Source of the DNA: Pseudomonas baetica
GTDB taxonomy: Bacteria > Pseudomonadota > Gammaproteobacteria > Pseudomonadales > Pseudomonadaceae
Reading direction: 5' to 3'
DNA: 64,000 nt
NCBI RefSeq assembly: GCF_019733355.1
Contig: NZ_JAIHLQ010000007.1
Coordinates: 145,970 to 209,969, forward strand
The first letter of the stretch is position 1, and each line of letters starts with the position of its first letter. The notes beneath the pieces are model-generated. The model ran no database searches. It was given only the letters and a program-made list of their open reading frames with translations, and was not told the origin of the DNA. The position numbers and the translations under genes were made by a program. Shown in pieces: positions 49,121 through 58,831 of this stretch.

Positions 49121-49744
49121 TCAGGAAGGCCAATGCCGGGCGAAAACCGGCGCCAGCACCGGATGCCGGTCGATCCTCTGTAACCACGCATAAAACCCCG
49201 GGCGCGTCTGGCGCAAATGCTCGCGGCTGCCCGCCCAGCGCGTCACCACCGCCGCCAACACATCCAGCGCTCCCGGTATTTCGTCGTCCAGGTACAACTC
49301 GGCGGAGAACTGGTCGGCGAACACCTCCCAACTCCAGTGCAAGCGCTCGCGGGCGCCAGCCATCAGATTCTGCCGCGCCGCTTCGTCAGGCATCACCAGC
49401 CAGCGCTCGGGGTAGTCAACGACTCCGACCGCCGCATAGCAATTGCTGACGATATACACCAGGCCGCGAATGGCTTGATCGCGAGCGTCAGCCTTGGCGG
49501 GCAGCAATCCAGACTTGGGAAAGGTCAGGCCCAGATGAATCAGAATCGCCGCGCTCTCGGTGATCGCACTGCCATCGGGCAGTTGCAGGGTCGGGATCTG
49601 TTTCAGTGGATTGAGTTGTGCCAACGCCTCGGCGGCTTCGGCACTGGCTTCGATATCAATGAAGCGATAAGCAATCTGGCACAGCTCCAGCGCCGCTTCG
49701 ATGGCGGCTGCGCCTGAGTTGCGGTGTCCGTAGAGCTGATACAT
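49121..49744 (-). CDS. Glutathione S-transferase family protein
   Basis: The 207-residue protein has a thioredoxin-like N-terminal domain (MYQLYGHRNSGAAAIEAALEL, then the cis-proline region LKQIPTLQLPDGSAITESAAIL, where ES binds glutathione). An all-helical C-terminal domain ends in GFYAWLQRIDRHPVLAPV. The likely catalytic Ser/Tyr/Cys at the start is not obvious, perhaps the serine in RNSGA. The substrate is unknown. It follows the REPIN on the minus strand. Confidence 0.87.
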   Translation of the reverse strand: MYQLYGHRNSGAAAIEAALELCQIAYRFIDIEASAEAAEALAQLNPLKQIPTLQLPDGSAITESAAILIHLGLTFPKSGLLPAKADARDQAIRGLVYIVSNCYAAVGVVDYPERWLVMPDEAARQNLMAGARERLHWSWEVFADQFSAELYLDDEIPGALDVLAAVVTRWAGSREHLRQTRPGFYAWLQRIDRHPVLAPVFARHWPS

Positions 49745-50009
49745 ACACTCTCCTGCTCAAGACCAACCCAACACATCAGACTCAAGGGTAGATGCCCACG
49801 GCCCTGATGTAGAAATATTCTTGCCTTTGTATCCTGATTGGCACGCTTTTCCCATGCACTCGCCACTTGCGAATTCAAGCCTCGCAAAACAGCGCTTACG
49901 GTGCCCATCCCGCACCAAGAGCAATCATCGAACGCTATCCGCGTTCTTGTAAGGTGCGATACCGAACCAAAAGTTCGTGTATCCGAGCTGGCAACAAGGA
50001 GTTCACCGC

Positions 50010-50117
50010 GTGAACCTTCAATCGCTCTGCCGCATCACTGCCCGTTTACCGCGACCGGCCCAAAGACGTGTTCACCTGAACAGTCCAGACGGGCATAACA
50101 TCTACTTTATTACCTGA
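50010..50117 (+). CDS. Possible 35-residue small protein
   Basis: A GTG start with AAGGAG nine bases upstream opens a frame of 35 residues (MNLQSLCRITARLPRPAQ then RRVHLNSPDGHNIYFIT). The ribosome site is good and the peptide basic, but nothing similar is recalled and there is no other support. It could be chance. Confidence 0.28.
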   Translation: MNLQSLCRITARLPRPAQRRVHLNSPDGHNIYFIT

Positions 50118-50739
50118 CCCAAACGACCACGCACTGTGTTAGGCGCAGAGTTAAGCGCCGACGGCGGCGTGTTATTTATTTTTTAAATACACCGCATGAA
50201 GTGACTGCGCCTGCGACGCACAAATACTGCCGCAGCAGATTGTCGAACAATAACTTCCAACACTTTAAACGCACCAAAAGCGCTCTTCTAACCGCAACTA
50301 ACCAACACTTGAAACATCGATTTCATTTAAACAAAAACAAGGAACATGGCCTGTGACCCGCTAAAACATTGACCCGCACCAAATCAGTCCGCCTCGCACC
50401 ATCAAGTGCCCCGACTGACCAGAACGCGACGGCTCTATCTCGCCAACGGGCGTGATACAGCGCACGGTCTGACTCGCCTGCAAAAAAGCCCCGGAATACG
50501 GAGTTGTGGAGATTCATGCGCCGGAGAAAATCCCGGTCGCCCATAAAACTTATATAAATGCGACATGGGTAACAGCGATGAAATACTCGCGCTACATTTC
50601 AGCAACATCTGGCACAACGGTTGCAAACACGAAGATGTGCAACAGCCCAAACCTACAAAGAAGAACACCAGGGAATGGATAATGAACACGCGAACGCGAT
50701 AGCGCCAAGCCAGCAACTGTACGCAAGCCCTGTTCAATA

Positions 50740-50754
50740 GATAGTTCAACTATC
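50740..50754. promoter_or_regulatory. Palindrome upstream of tonB, candidate operator
   Basis: GATAGT-TCA-ACTATC is a perfect inverted repeat about 100 bases before the tonB ATG. It does not match the Fur box. Confidence 0.4.
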
Positions 50755-50855
50755 GGCTTACGCACACCTTAAAGAAAGTTGCACCCACCCACTCGAACAT
50801 GACGCAAATGTTCGGACGGCACCTTATTGCCCTTCATCCACCCGAGGGAGCTTTA

Positions 50856-51674
50856 ATGAACGATGCGGTAAAGCACAGAACCCTGCCGGGGCCGTTACGG
50901 GAAACGCCGATCCCGCCGGCTTCGGGCAGGCCGGCCTTCAAAGCCAACACTTCGCAACCCGGCGGTTTGAACAAACAGCAGATGGTGTTGCTGGTTGCCG
51001 TGTCGGCATTGATACACGGCGGCGCCTGGTGGTTTCTTCAGCAGAGCCGCCCGGAACCGCTGCCCACCCCGCCGCAGATTCCGGAAATGACCGTCGAGCT
51101 GACCAGCCCGACGCCACCCGCACCGCCGACTCCGGAGCCGCCGCCCCCGCCTCCACCGCCGCCCGAACCCGAGCAACCGGTGGAAGACGAAGACGCGGTC
51201 AAACCGCCGCCCAAACCGGTGGAGAAGCCCAAGCCCATCGAGAAACCGAAACCGGTGCAAAAACCCAAACCGGTGAAGAAAGTCGAGCCGCCGAAAGCTC
51301 CGCCCGCTCCGGCGCAACCGGCTGCCCCTGCGGCGCCAACGACACCGAGCGCACCACCGGCCCCCGCCGCCGCGCCTGGCCCGGTGAAAGAGTCGGCAGC
51401 GATTTCCGGTCTCGCCAGCCTCGGCAACCCACCGCCGGAATACCCGTCGCTGGCGCTGCGCCGTAACTGGGAGGGCCGCGTGGTGCTGCGCATTCAGGTG
51501 CTGGCCAGCGGTCGCGCAGGCTCGGTGACGGTCACCAAGTCCAGCGGCAAGCCGCAACTGGATGACGCCGCCGTCGCCGCGGTGAAGAACTGGAAGTTCA
51601 TTCCAGCCAAGCGCGGTGACACGCCGATAGACGGCTTTGCCACCCAGACCATCGATTTCAAATTGCCGCAATAA
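50856..51674 (+). CDS. tonB: TonB energy transducer
   Basis: The 272-residue protein has a cytoplasmic start, one membrane helix (MVLLVAVSALIHGGAWW, with the conserved histidine that contacts ExbD), then a proline-rich periplasmic spacer of Pro-Glu and Pro-Lys repeats (PPPPPPPPPEPEQP, KPKPIEKPKPVQKPKP). The C-terminal TonB domain has PPEYPSLALRRNWEGRVVLRI and AAVAAVKNWKFIPAKR. It couples the proton gradient to outer-membrane receptors. It starts an exbB-exbD-receptor cluster, so it probably serves the receptor next to it. GGGAG precedes the ATG. Confidence 0.93.
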   Translation: MNDAVKHRTLPGPLRETPIPPASGRPAFKANTSQPGGLNKQQMVLLVAVSALIHGGAWWFLQQSRPEPLPTPPQIPEMTVELTSPTPPAPPTPEPPPPPPPPPEPEQPVEDEDAVKPPPKPVEKPKPIEKPKPVQKPKPVKKVEPPKAPPAPAQPAAPAAPTTPSAPPAPAAAPGPVKESAAISGLASLGNPPPEYPSLALRRNWEGRVVLRIQVLASGRAGSVTVTKSSGKPQLDDAAVAAVKNWKFIPAKRGDTPIDGFATQTIDFKLPQ

Positions 51675-51723
51675 CCGAACGCTCAATCAACGCACAACCG
51701 AATAACGCAAGCGAGGTGTAACC

Positions 51724-52428
51724 ATGAACGATTTGTCTTCGATGATTGTCCCCGGTGTGCTCTGGGGTCTGGTGCTGTTTTCCGTGCTCAGCTGGGCGAT
51801 CCTGCTGGTCAAGTCGGCGCAATACCTGCGCCAGAAAGCGCAGAACAAGCAGTTCAGCAAAGCCTTCTGGGGCGCGCCGGACCTGCTCACCGCCGCCGAA
51901 CACGCCAGCCAATACCCCGGCTCCCTGGCGCGTATCGCCAGCAGTGGTTTCGAAGCGCTGTTGGTCGAAGAATCGCCACGCACCACCCAGCAACTGGCGC
52001 ACACCATCAACCGTTCGGATCGCCTGGAACGCAATCTGCGCCAGCAGATCCAGAAAGAACGCCGCTCGCTGGAAAACGGCCAGGCCATCCTCGCCAGTAT
52101 TGGCAGCACCGCGCCGTTCATTGGTTTGTTCGGCACCGTGTGGGGAATCATGGAAGCCCTCAAAAGCATCGGCGAAACCGGTTCGGCCAGCCTTGAAGCC
52201 GTCGCCGGCCCTATCGGCCATGCATTGATCGCCACGGGCGTGGGGATCGCCGTCGCGGTGCCGGCGGTGCTGATTTACAACTTCTTCCTGCGTCGACTCA
52301 AACTCGCCTCGGCCGACATGGACGACTTCGCCCATGACTTCGACGCCCTCGCCTCGCGCAGTGCGTTTTCCGTCAACCGTCAGGCCATTGCCAGCAAAAC
52401 CACAGCCGCCGTGCGGGAGGCCAGCTGA
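51724..52428 (+). CDS. exbB: ExbB, proton-channel subunit
   Basis: The 234-residue protein belongs to MotA/TolQ/ExbB, with three membrane helices. The first is MIVPGVLWGLVLFSVLSWAIL; the later pair includes IGSTAPFIGLFGTVWGIMEAL and GPIGHALIATGVGIAVAVPAVLIYN, the conserved signature. ExbB forms a pentamer around ExbD that uses proton flow to drive TonB. Its stop shares one base with the exbD start, implying translational coupling. It lies 49 bases after tonB. Confidence 0.93.
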   Translation: MNDLSSMIVPGVLWGLVLFSVLSWAILLVKSAQYLRQKAQNKQFSKAFWGAPDLLTAAEHASQYPGSLARIASSGFEALLVEESPRTTQQLAHTINRSDRLERNLRQQIQKERRSLENGQAILASIGSTAPFIGLFGTVWGIMEALKSIGETGSASLEAVAGPIGHALIATGVGIAVAVPAVLIYNFFLRRLKLASADMDDFAHDFDALASRSAFSVNRQAIASKTTAAVREAS

Positions 52429-52829
52429 TGTCCTTCTCCACTCAAGACAGCGATGAAGTGCTCAGCGAAATGAACGTCACGCCGCTGGTGGACGTGATGC
52501 TCGTGTTGCTGGTGGTGTTCATCGTCACCGCGCCGCTGATGACCAACGCGATCAAGGTCAACCTGCCAAAAACCGACGCCGTCGCCCCCGCTGAAAAGAA
52601 AGACCCGGTGGTGGTCAGCGTCGATCAGGACGGCAAGTTTTATCTGGCCAAGACCGAACTGGCCCCGGAATCCCTGGAGGCCAGCCTCAAGGAGGTCAAG
52701 GCCAAGGATGCCGAGGTGCGCGTTCAGCTCCAGGCCGATTCCGCGGTCAATTACGGGCAAGTGGCCAAGGCCATGGCGTCCATCGAACGCTCGGGCATCA
52801 GCAAAATATCGGTGATGACCACCCACTGA
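52428..52829 (+). CDS. exbD: ExbD, TonB-coupling subunit
   Basis: The 133-residue protein has one membrane helix with the proton-carrying aspartate: MNVTPLVDVMLVLLVVFIVTAPLM (D about residue 22). The periplasmic domain includes VKVNLPKTDA and VNYGQVAKAMASIERSGI. It completes the TonB-ExbB-ExbD motor. Its start overlaps the exbB stop (TGATG). Confidence 0.93.
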   Translation: MSFSTQDSDEVLSEMNVTPLVDVMLVLLVVFIVTAPLMTNAIKVNLPKTDAVAPAEKKDPVVVSVDQDGKFYLAKTELAPESLEASLKEVKAKDAEVRVQLQADSAVNYGQVAKAMASIERSGISKISVMTTH

Positions 52830-53037
52830 GTGCGGTGCCGGGCACGCCTTGAGAAACGCGCCCGGCACCGCTGATCGAATCCCGTCGCAACCCGCCGACC
52901 GAAAAACGCAACGCGCCTTTCGGAGGGGATCGGCTTGCTTGAAGAAAGTGGTTTTCCGCACGCGGTATCACCGAAAGCGGAGCAATGAGGGGCTCACAAG
53001 GCCAATTCGATAACGTCTAACAAAGTCGGAAACAACC

Positions 53038-55749
53038 ATGCTGATGAACACTCCACGCTTCACGCTCAAACCATTGGTGGCCACGATTTCTCGCCACCGT
53101 TTTGTTCCGCTGTATCTGGTGGCCATGGGGATGGGCGCCGGGACCGTGCAAGCGGCCGAGGACGACAATGCGGCTGTTCCGGCAGCCGCCGCAGTCGTTG
53201 CGCCGACCACGCAACTGCAACGGGTCGAAGTGACCGGTTCGGCGATTCGCCGGGTCGATGCGGAAACGGCGGTACCGATCACCATTCTCAAGGCCGATGA
53301 GCTGCGCAAACAGGGCGTGACCACCACTGCCGAACTGGTGCAGCGCATCACCGGCAGCCAGTCGATCAACAACAGTGCAGGCTCGGTCGGCAGCGCCACC
53401 GGTGGCGCTTCGTTCGCCGACATGCGTGGCATCGGCGCCAACAAAACGCTGGTGTTGCTCAACGGTCGACGCCTGGCCAACAACGCGTTGTCGGGCACCA
53501 ACTCCGCTGGCGGCGCGGTGGATCTGAACATGATCCCGTTTGCCGCGATCGAGCGCGTGGAAGTGCTGCGCGACGGCGCCTCGGCGCTCTACGGTACCGA
53601 CGCCATTGGCGGCGTGATCAACTTCATCACCAAAAAATCACTGACTGACGGCCAACTCACCCTCGGCGGCGAAACCCCGACCCACAGTGGCGGCGGTGCG
53701 ACCAAGGACATGAGCGCCAGTTGGGGCTTCGGCGATCTGGAAGAAGACCGCTTCAACGTGCTCGGTGTGTTCAATTACAACAAGCAGCAGAACCTCGACG
53801 CCAATGACCGCTCCTTCGCCCGCGACTACGTGCCCGGGCGCGGCCTGGATCAGACCTCCGGCACCGCGTTCCCCGGCAACTACAGCCAGAACGGCAACGC
53901 CACCAACCCGTTGGCCAACAGCAATTGCAACGGCCCTAACCTGGTGGGGCGCGATGGCGTGTGCCGCTTCAGCACCCGTGAATACATCGACCTGGTGCCA
54001 CAAACCGAGAAGACGTCTTTCTTTGGCAAGACCACCGGCAAACTGGCGGACGACCACAACGTCAACCTCGAATACTTCTGGTCGCGCAACAACAACGCCA
54101 CGGCGGTCGGCCCCGCGCCACTGACCGGCCTGAGTCTGGATGCCTCATCGCCCTACTACCCCGGCAACGGCATCACGCCAGGCCCCACCGGTTTCGCCCT
54201 CGACCCCACCCAACCCGTGGATGTGAACTGGCGCGAAACCGCCGCCGGCCCGCGTGAGTCGAAAGACCAGAACACCAGCCAGCGCTTTCTGCTGAGCTTC
54301 GACGGTCTGGTCGGCGGCTGGGATTACAACGTCGGCGCCTCGTACAACCAGAACAAAATCGTTTCCAGCGTCACCAGCGGTTATGTCAGCGATCAAGCCA
54401 TGATCGATGGTCTGGCCAGCGGTTTGCTCAATCCGTTCGGCCCGCAATCGGCTGCCGGTCAGCAGTACATCGACAACGCTGCCTACCACGGCGCCTACTC
54501 CACCGCTGTTGGCCGGGTCGCCGGTTTCGACGGCCGGATCAGCCGCGAAATCGGTGACTGGTTCGGTGCCGGCCCGTCCGGTCTGGCGCTGGGCGGCGAG
54601 TACCGCAAAGAGAAATTCCATCAGGACTTCGAACAGTTTGCCGGCGACATCCAGAGCCTGGGTATCGACCCGGCCGGCAGCGTCGAAGGCGACCGCAGCG
54701 TGAAAGCCGCTTATGCGGAAATCAACGTGCCGGTGCTCGACAGCCTTGAACTGTCTGCCGCTGTGCGCCACGACAAATACAGCGACTTTGGCAGCACCAC
54801 CAACCCGAAATACTCGTTCCGCTACCAGCCGCTCAAAGAGCTGGTGGTGCGTGGCGCGTACAGCGAAGGTTTCCGTGCGCCGTCGCTTTACGAGCTGTAT
54901 TCACCGCGCAGCATCACGTACACCCAGGGCTACTACAACGATCCGGTGCTGTGTACCGGCGGCGTGGTGCAACCGGGCGGCAACGGCGGGCGCGATTGCG
55001 GTCAGCAGTTCCTCAACCAGATCGGCGGCAACGAGGATCTGGCCCCGGAGAAGGCGCGCAACGTGACACTGGGCTTCGTTTATCAGCCAATGAGCAACCT
55101 CTCCGTGGGTCTGGATTTCTGGTGGATTCACATCTCCAACCAGATCCAACCGTTCCCGGAATCCACCGTGTTTGATCAGGCCGGCAGCTACTCCGACCGT
55201 TTTGTGCGCAACGCCGACGGCACGCTCAACTACATCGTCACCGGCAACGCCAACCTGGGCATCGTCGAAACCAACGGCATCGATGTGTCGCTCGATTACC
55301 GTTTCCCGAACACCCCGTACGGCCAGTTCGGTCTCGGGCTGCAGGGCACCTACGTCGACGAATACGACTTCCAGAGCACCATCAAAGGTCCGTTCACCGA
55401 CAAGGTCGGCGACTTCCAGGGTGACGGCGTGGTTGCGCGCTGGAAGCACAACCTGACCGGGAGTTGGACCTTCGGCGCGGCACGGGCGTCGCTGACCAAC
55501 CGCTTCACCACCGGCTACAACGACTACGACCGCGATACCCACGCGCGGGTCGCGTCGTATTCGGTGTGGGACCTGTCGGCCGGCTACACCTTCGACAAGG
55601 TGCTGGACGTGGACGCGGGGATGAAAAACATGTTCGACCGCAACCCGCCGTTCTCCAACCAGGCTTACAACTTCCAGAGCGGCTATGACCCGCGCTATAC
55701 CGACCCGCTGGGCCGCACGCTGTTCGCGCGCATGACTTACCACTTCTAA
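53038..55749 (+). CDS. TonB-dependent outer-membrane receptor
   Basis: The 903-residue protein has a long signal peptide ending near VQAAE and a TonB-box-like LQRVEVTGSAIRR, in the form common in Xanthomonas/Caulobacter receptors. The plug domain follows (ADMRGIGANKTLVLLNGRRL, EVLRDGASALYGTDAIGGVINFI), then a 22-strand barrel ending in a terminal phenylalanine (FARMTYHF), the outer-membrane insertion signal. Receptors of this branch import varied ligands. Location between exbD and a peptide ABC importer suggests a peptide or peptide-like ligand. The spacing to exbD is about 200 bases, so it may have its own promoter. Confidence 0.93.
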   Translation: MLMNTPRFTLKPLVATISRHRFVPLYLVAMGMGAGTVQAAEDDNAAVPAAAAVVAPTTQLQRVEVTGSAIRRVDAETAVPITILKADELRKQGVTTTAELVQRITGSQSINNSAGSVGSATGGASFADMRGIGANKTLVLLNGRRLANNALSGTNSAGGAVDLNMIPFAAIERVEVLRDGASALYGTDAIGGVINFITKKSLTDGQLTLGGETPTHSGGGATKDMSASWGFGDLEEDRFNVLGVFNYNKQQNLDANDRSFARDYVPGRGLDQTSGTAFPGNYSQNGNATNPLANSNCNGPNLVGRDGVCRFSTREYIDLVPQTEKTSFFGKTTGKLADDHNVNLEYFWSRNNNATAVGPAPLTGLSLDASSPYYPGNGITPGPTGFALDPTQPVDVNWRETAAGPRESKDQNTSQRFLLSFDGLVGGWDYNVGASYNQNKIVSSVTSGYVSDQAMIDGLASGLLNPFGPQSAAGQQYIDNAAYHGAYSTAVGRVAGFDGRISREIGDWFGAGPSGLALGGEYRKEKFHQDFEQFAGDIQSLGIDPAGSVEGDRSVKAAYAEINVPVLDSLELSAAVRHDKYSDFGSTTNPKYSFRYQPLKELVVRGAYSEGFRAPSLYELYSPRSITYTQGYYNDPVLCTGGVVQPGGNGGRDCGQQFLNQIGGNEDLAPEKARNVTLGFVYQPMSNLSVGLDFWWIHISNQIQPFPESTVFDQAGSYSDRFVRNADGTLNYIVTGNANLGIVETNGIDVSLDYRFPNTPYGQFGLGLQGTYVDEYDFQSTIKGPFTDKVGDFQGDGVVARWKHNLTGSWTFGAARASLTNRFTTGYNDYDRDTHARVASYSVWDLSAGYTFDKVLDVDAGMKNMFDRNPPFSNQAYNFQSGYDPRYTDPLGRTLFARMTYHF

Positions 55750-55771
55750 CCGCAAACACCAGATGTCTCCC

Positions 55772-55861
55772 CTGTGGGAGGGGGCTTGCTCCCGAAGGCG
55801 ATGTGTCAGTCAACACCCCCTTCACTGATCCATCGCCTTCGGGAGCAGCCCCTTCCCACAG
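55772..55861. repeat. REPIN, variant sequence
   Basis: TGTGGGAGGGGGCTTGCTCCCGAAGG and CCTTCGGGAGCAGCCCCTTCCCACA are the arms. The core is CTTGCTCCCGAA rather than CTTGCTCGCGAA, so it belongs to a sister subfamily. Confidence 0.85.
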
Positions 55862-55899
55862 ATTGATCTGTGTGCATTCAGGAATTAAGGAGTGACTTC

Positions 55900-57765
55900 A
55901 TGACTTTCATGCGCAACATGGCCGCTCTGTTGCTCGGCAGCACGCTGCTGTGCAACGCGGCACCTGCGCTGGCCGTCGGCAGCTATGCGATGACGGTGTA
56001 CGGCGAGGCGCCGAAATACCCGGCGGGTTTCCAGCATTTCGATTTCGTCGATCCCCACGCACCCAAGGGGGGGTCACTCAGCCGCGCGTCGATGGAGATT
56101 GGTCAATTCAACTACATCACCCCGTATGCCGATCAAGGCATTTCTGTGGTGCAGGTCAACGACTGGGTGTATTCGCCGCTGGCGTTCCGCTCACTGGACG
56201 AGCCCTACACCGTCTACGGCCTGGTCGCGCAGCAGATGGAGCGCGATCGCGCAGGACTCTGGGTACGTTTCACTCTGAATCCCAAGGCACGCTTCGCTGA
56301 CGGCACGCCGATCACCGCCGAAGACGTGCGCTACACCTTCAACCTGCTGATGACCAAGGGCAGCCTGAGTTATCGCCAGCAATACGCCGACGTGCAGGAC
56401 GTGTTGATCGAGAGCCCACGGCAGGTGCGTTTCACCTTCAAGAACAACCTCAATCGCACGCTTGCGCTGGATCTGGCGACGATGCGCGTGGTGCCCGAAC
56501 ACTGGTGGAAAACCCGCGACTTCGCCAATGGCGGCGGTTTCGAGCCGCCGTTGGGCAGTGGCCCGTACCGGGTCAGCAAGGTCGACGCCGGGCGCAGCAT
56601 CAGTTTTGAGCGCGACCCGGATTGGTGGGGCAAAGACCTGCCGGTCAGTCGCGGGATGTACAACTTCGACAACCTGACGGTGAATTTCTACGGCGACACC
56701 GACGTCGCCCGGCAATTGCTGCAGGCCGGCGCATTCGACTACAACCGCGAGTTTTCATCCTCGGGTTATGTGGTCGGCTACGACAGCCCGGCGCTGCGCG
56801 ATGGGCGCTTGCAACAGTCAATCCTCGCCCCGGAAAAACCGACGGCGGCGCAGGGCTTCGTGTTCAACCTGCAAAACCCGATTTTCCAGGATCGCCGCGT
56901 GCGTCAGGCGATCAGCCTGTTGTGGGATTTCGAGTGGACCAACAAGCAAATGATGCGCGGCTTCTACGTGCGTCAGAACAGCTATTGGCCCAAGAGTGAA
57001 ATGGCCGCCACCGCGCTGCCCGACGCCGAGGAATTGCGGATCCTCGAACCGCTGCGAGGGCAGATCCCCGACGAGGTATTTACCGAGGTCTACAAGGCGC
57101 CGAAAACCGATGGCAGCGGCTACATCCGCGACAAGCAACTGCAAGCGCTGAAGCTGCTGGCCGAGGCCGGCTGGACGGCGAAAAACAATCGGTTGGTCAA
57201 CGCTGCCGGCGAACCGTTGGAGTTCACCTTCCTCGACGGTCAGGGCGGGTTCGACCGCATGCTGTTGCCGTTCAAACGCACCCTCGCGCAAATCGGCATC
57301 ACCCTCAACCTGCGCCGGATCGATTCGGCGCAGTACGTCAATCGACTCAACGCCCGGGACTACGACATGATCGTCACCAGTTTCCCGCGCAGCGGCGATC
57401 CGATCGTCTCTCCCGGCCGCGAGTTGTACAGCCTCTACGCCTCGCAAAGTGCCACGCAAGTCGGCAGTTCCAACTCGATGGTGCTGGCCAACCCGGCGGT
57501 TGATCAGTTGATCGACGGCCTGGTCCAGGCCAACACCCGCGACGCCATGGTGCATTACGCCCGCGCCCTCGACCGGGTGCTGCAATGGGGTTACTACATG
57601 ATTCCCAACTACTACTCCAAAGGCACGCCGACGGTGTATCAGAACCGCTTCGGCATGCCGCCGGTGCAACCGGCGTACGACGAAGGCCTCAACACCTGGT
57701 GGGAGGTCTCGGCCAAGCCGTTGACCACGCAACAGATGCACACCCAGCTCGCGGGGGGCCAGTGA
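55900..57765 (+). CDS. Peptide ABC transporter, periplasmic binding protein (YejA type)
   Basis: The 621-residue protein has a signal peptide ([19 protein letters not shown]) and is a family 5 solute-binding protein: [27 protein letters not shown] near the start is typical of YejA-like proteins, with [10 protein letters not shown] and [11 protein letters not shown] in the middle. It binds oligopeptides or peptide-like antibiotics such as microcin C in the enteric case. AAGGAG is seven bases before the ATG at 55900. The permease gene begins one base after its stop. Confidence 0.92.
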   Translation: MTFMRNMAALLLGSTLLCNAAPALAVGSYAMTVYGEAPKYPAGFQHFDFVDPHAPKGGSLSRASMEIGQFNYITPYADQGISVVQVNDWVYSPLAFRSLDEPYTVYGLVAQQMERDRAGLWVRFTLNPKARFADGTPITAEDVRYTFNLLMTKGSLSYRQQYADVQDVLIESPRQVRFTFKNNLNRTLALDLATMRVVPEHWWKTRDFANGGGFEPPLGSGPYRVSKVDAGRSISFERDPDWWGKDLPVSRGMYNFDNLTVNFYGDTDVARQLLQAGAFDYNREFSSSGYVVGYDSPALRDGRLQQSILAPEKPTAAQGFVFNLQNPIFQDRRVRQAISLLWDFEWTNKQMMRGFYVRQNSYWPKSEMAATALPDAEELRILEPLRGQIPDEVFTEVYKAPKTDGSGYIRDKQLQALKLLAEAGWTAKNNRLVNAAGEPLEFTFLDGQGGFDRMLLPFKRTLAQIGITLNLRRIDSAQYVNRLNARDYDMIVTSFPRSGDPIVSPGRELYSLYASQSATQVGSSNSMVLANPAVDQLIDGLVQANTRDAMVHYARALDRVLQWGYYMIPNYYSKGTPTVYQNRFGMPPVQPAYDEGLNTWWEVSAKPLTTQQMHTQLAGGQ

Positions 57766-57766
57766 C

Positions 57767-58831
57767 ATGCTGCGCTATCTGAGTCGACGCTTGCTGCTGA
57801 TCATCCCGACGTTGCTGTGCATTCTGGTGGTCAATTTCCTCATCGTGCAGGCCGCGCCGGGTGGCCCGGTGGAGCAAGCCATTGCGCGCCTACAAGGCTT
57901 CGGCGGGCACAGCATGGGCGGTGGTGGCGAAGTCGCCGCGATTGGCGGTGCCGGACGCAGCAGCCGTGGCCTCGATCCAGCGCTGATCGAGGAAATCAAA
58001 CACCACTACGGCTTCGACAAACCGCTGCACGAACGCCTGTGGCTGATGCTGAAAAACTACGCGCAACTGGACTTGGGCAGCAGTTTCTTTCGCGGCGCCA
58101 AGGTTACCGATCTGATCATTCAAAAACTGCCAGTGTCGCTGTCCCTCGGCTTGTGGGCGACGCTGATCACCTATCTGATCTCGATCCCGCTGGGCATTCG
58201 CAAAGCGATCAAGAACGGCAGCGCCTTCGATGTCTGGAGCAGCACGGCGATCATCATCGGCTATGCGATGCCGGCGTTTCTGTTCGCGATTCTGCTGATC
58301 GTGGTGTTTGCCGGCGGCAGTTACGTCAACTGGTTTCCGGTGCAGGGCCTGGTGTCGGACAACTTCGACAGCCTCAGCACCCTGGGCAAAGTCGGCGACT
58401 ACCTCTGGCACCTGGTGTTGCCGGTGACCGCGTTGGTGATCGGCGGTTTCGCCACGCTGACCATCCTGACCAAAAACAGCTTTCTCAACGAGATCAGCCG
58501 CCAGTACGTCGTCACGGCGCGGGCCAAGGGTTTGACCGAACGCCGTGTGCTTTACGGCCATGTGTTTCGCAACGCCATGCTGTTGGTGGTCGCGGGGGTG
58601 CCGTCGGCACTGATCGAGGTGTTCTTCGCCGGTTCATTGCTGATCGAAACCATCTTCAACCTCGACGGCCTCGGGCGCATGAGTTACGAGGCGGCGGTGT
58701 CGCGGGACTATCCGGTGGTGTTCGGCGCGTTGTTTCTGTTCACCCTGTTCGGCCTGCTGATCAAGTTGATCGGCGACCTCTGCTACACCCTGCTCGACCC
58801 GCGCATCGACTTCTCGGCGAGGACTGCCTGA
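57767..58831 (+). CDS. Peptide ABC transporter permease (YejB type)
   Basis: The 354-residue permease has six helices. The loop EAA-type motif that docks the ATPase reads [31 protein letters not shown] YejB-typical insertion ([22 protein letters not shown]) follows helix 1. The last base of its stop is the first base of the next start (TGATG), so expression is coupled. Confidence 0.94.
   Translation: MLRYLSRRLLLIIPTLLCILVVNFLIVQAAPGGPVEQAIARLQGFGGHSMGGGGEVAAIGGAGRSSRGLDPALIEEIKHHYGFDKPLHERLWLMLKNYAQLDLGSSFFRGAKVTDLIIQKLPVSLSLGLWATLITYLISIPLGIRKAIKNGSAFDVWSSTAIIIGYAMPAFLFAILLIVVFAGGSYVNWFPVQGLVSDNFDSLSTLGKVGDYLWHLVLPVTALVIGGFATLTILTKNSFLNEISRQYVVTARAKGLTERRVLYGHVFRNAMLLVVAGVPSALIEVFFAGSLLIETIFNLDGLGRMSYEAAVSRDYPVVFGALFLFTLFGLLIKLIGDLCYTLLDPRIDFSARTA

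Larger units (their letters stand above)
49745..50855. other. Gene-poor leader region upstream of tonB (about 1.1 kb)
   Basis: The region is richer in A and C than its neighbours and has no convincing long gene. Frames of 60 to 100 codons (49838-50098 plus, 50435-50749 minus) lack ribosome sites and protein-like composition. It holds one possible small frame at 50010, a GC-rich hairpin near 50156-50172 followed by a T-rich stretch, and a palindrome at 50740-50754. It may contain a long untranslated leader or small RNA. Confidence 0.5.

Noticed and set aside
49838..50098. 86-residue plus-strand frame
   Set aside because: No ribosome site and no protein-like pattern; it overlaps the better-supported small frame at 50010.
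50435..50749. 104-residue minus-strand frame with a hydrophobic stretch
   Set aside because: No ribosome site, odd composition (Cys/Ser/Leu), and no similarity noticed; may be chance in the gene-poor region.
57817..58830. Upstream extension of the YejE-type permease frame
   Set aside because: It overlaps the YejB-type gene in another frame and has no protein-like content; the true start is the ATG at 58831 overlapping the previous stop.
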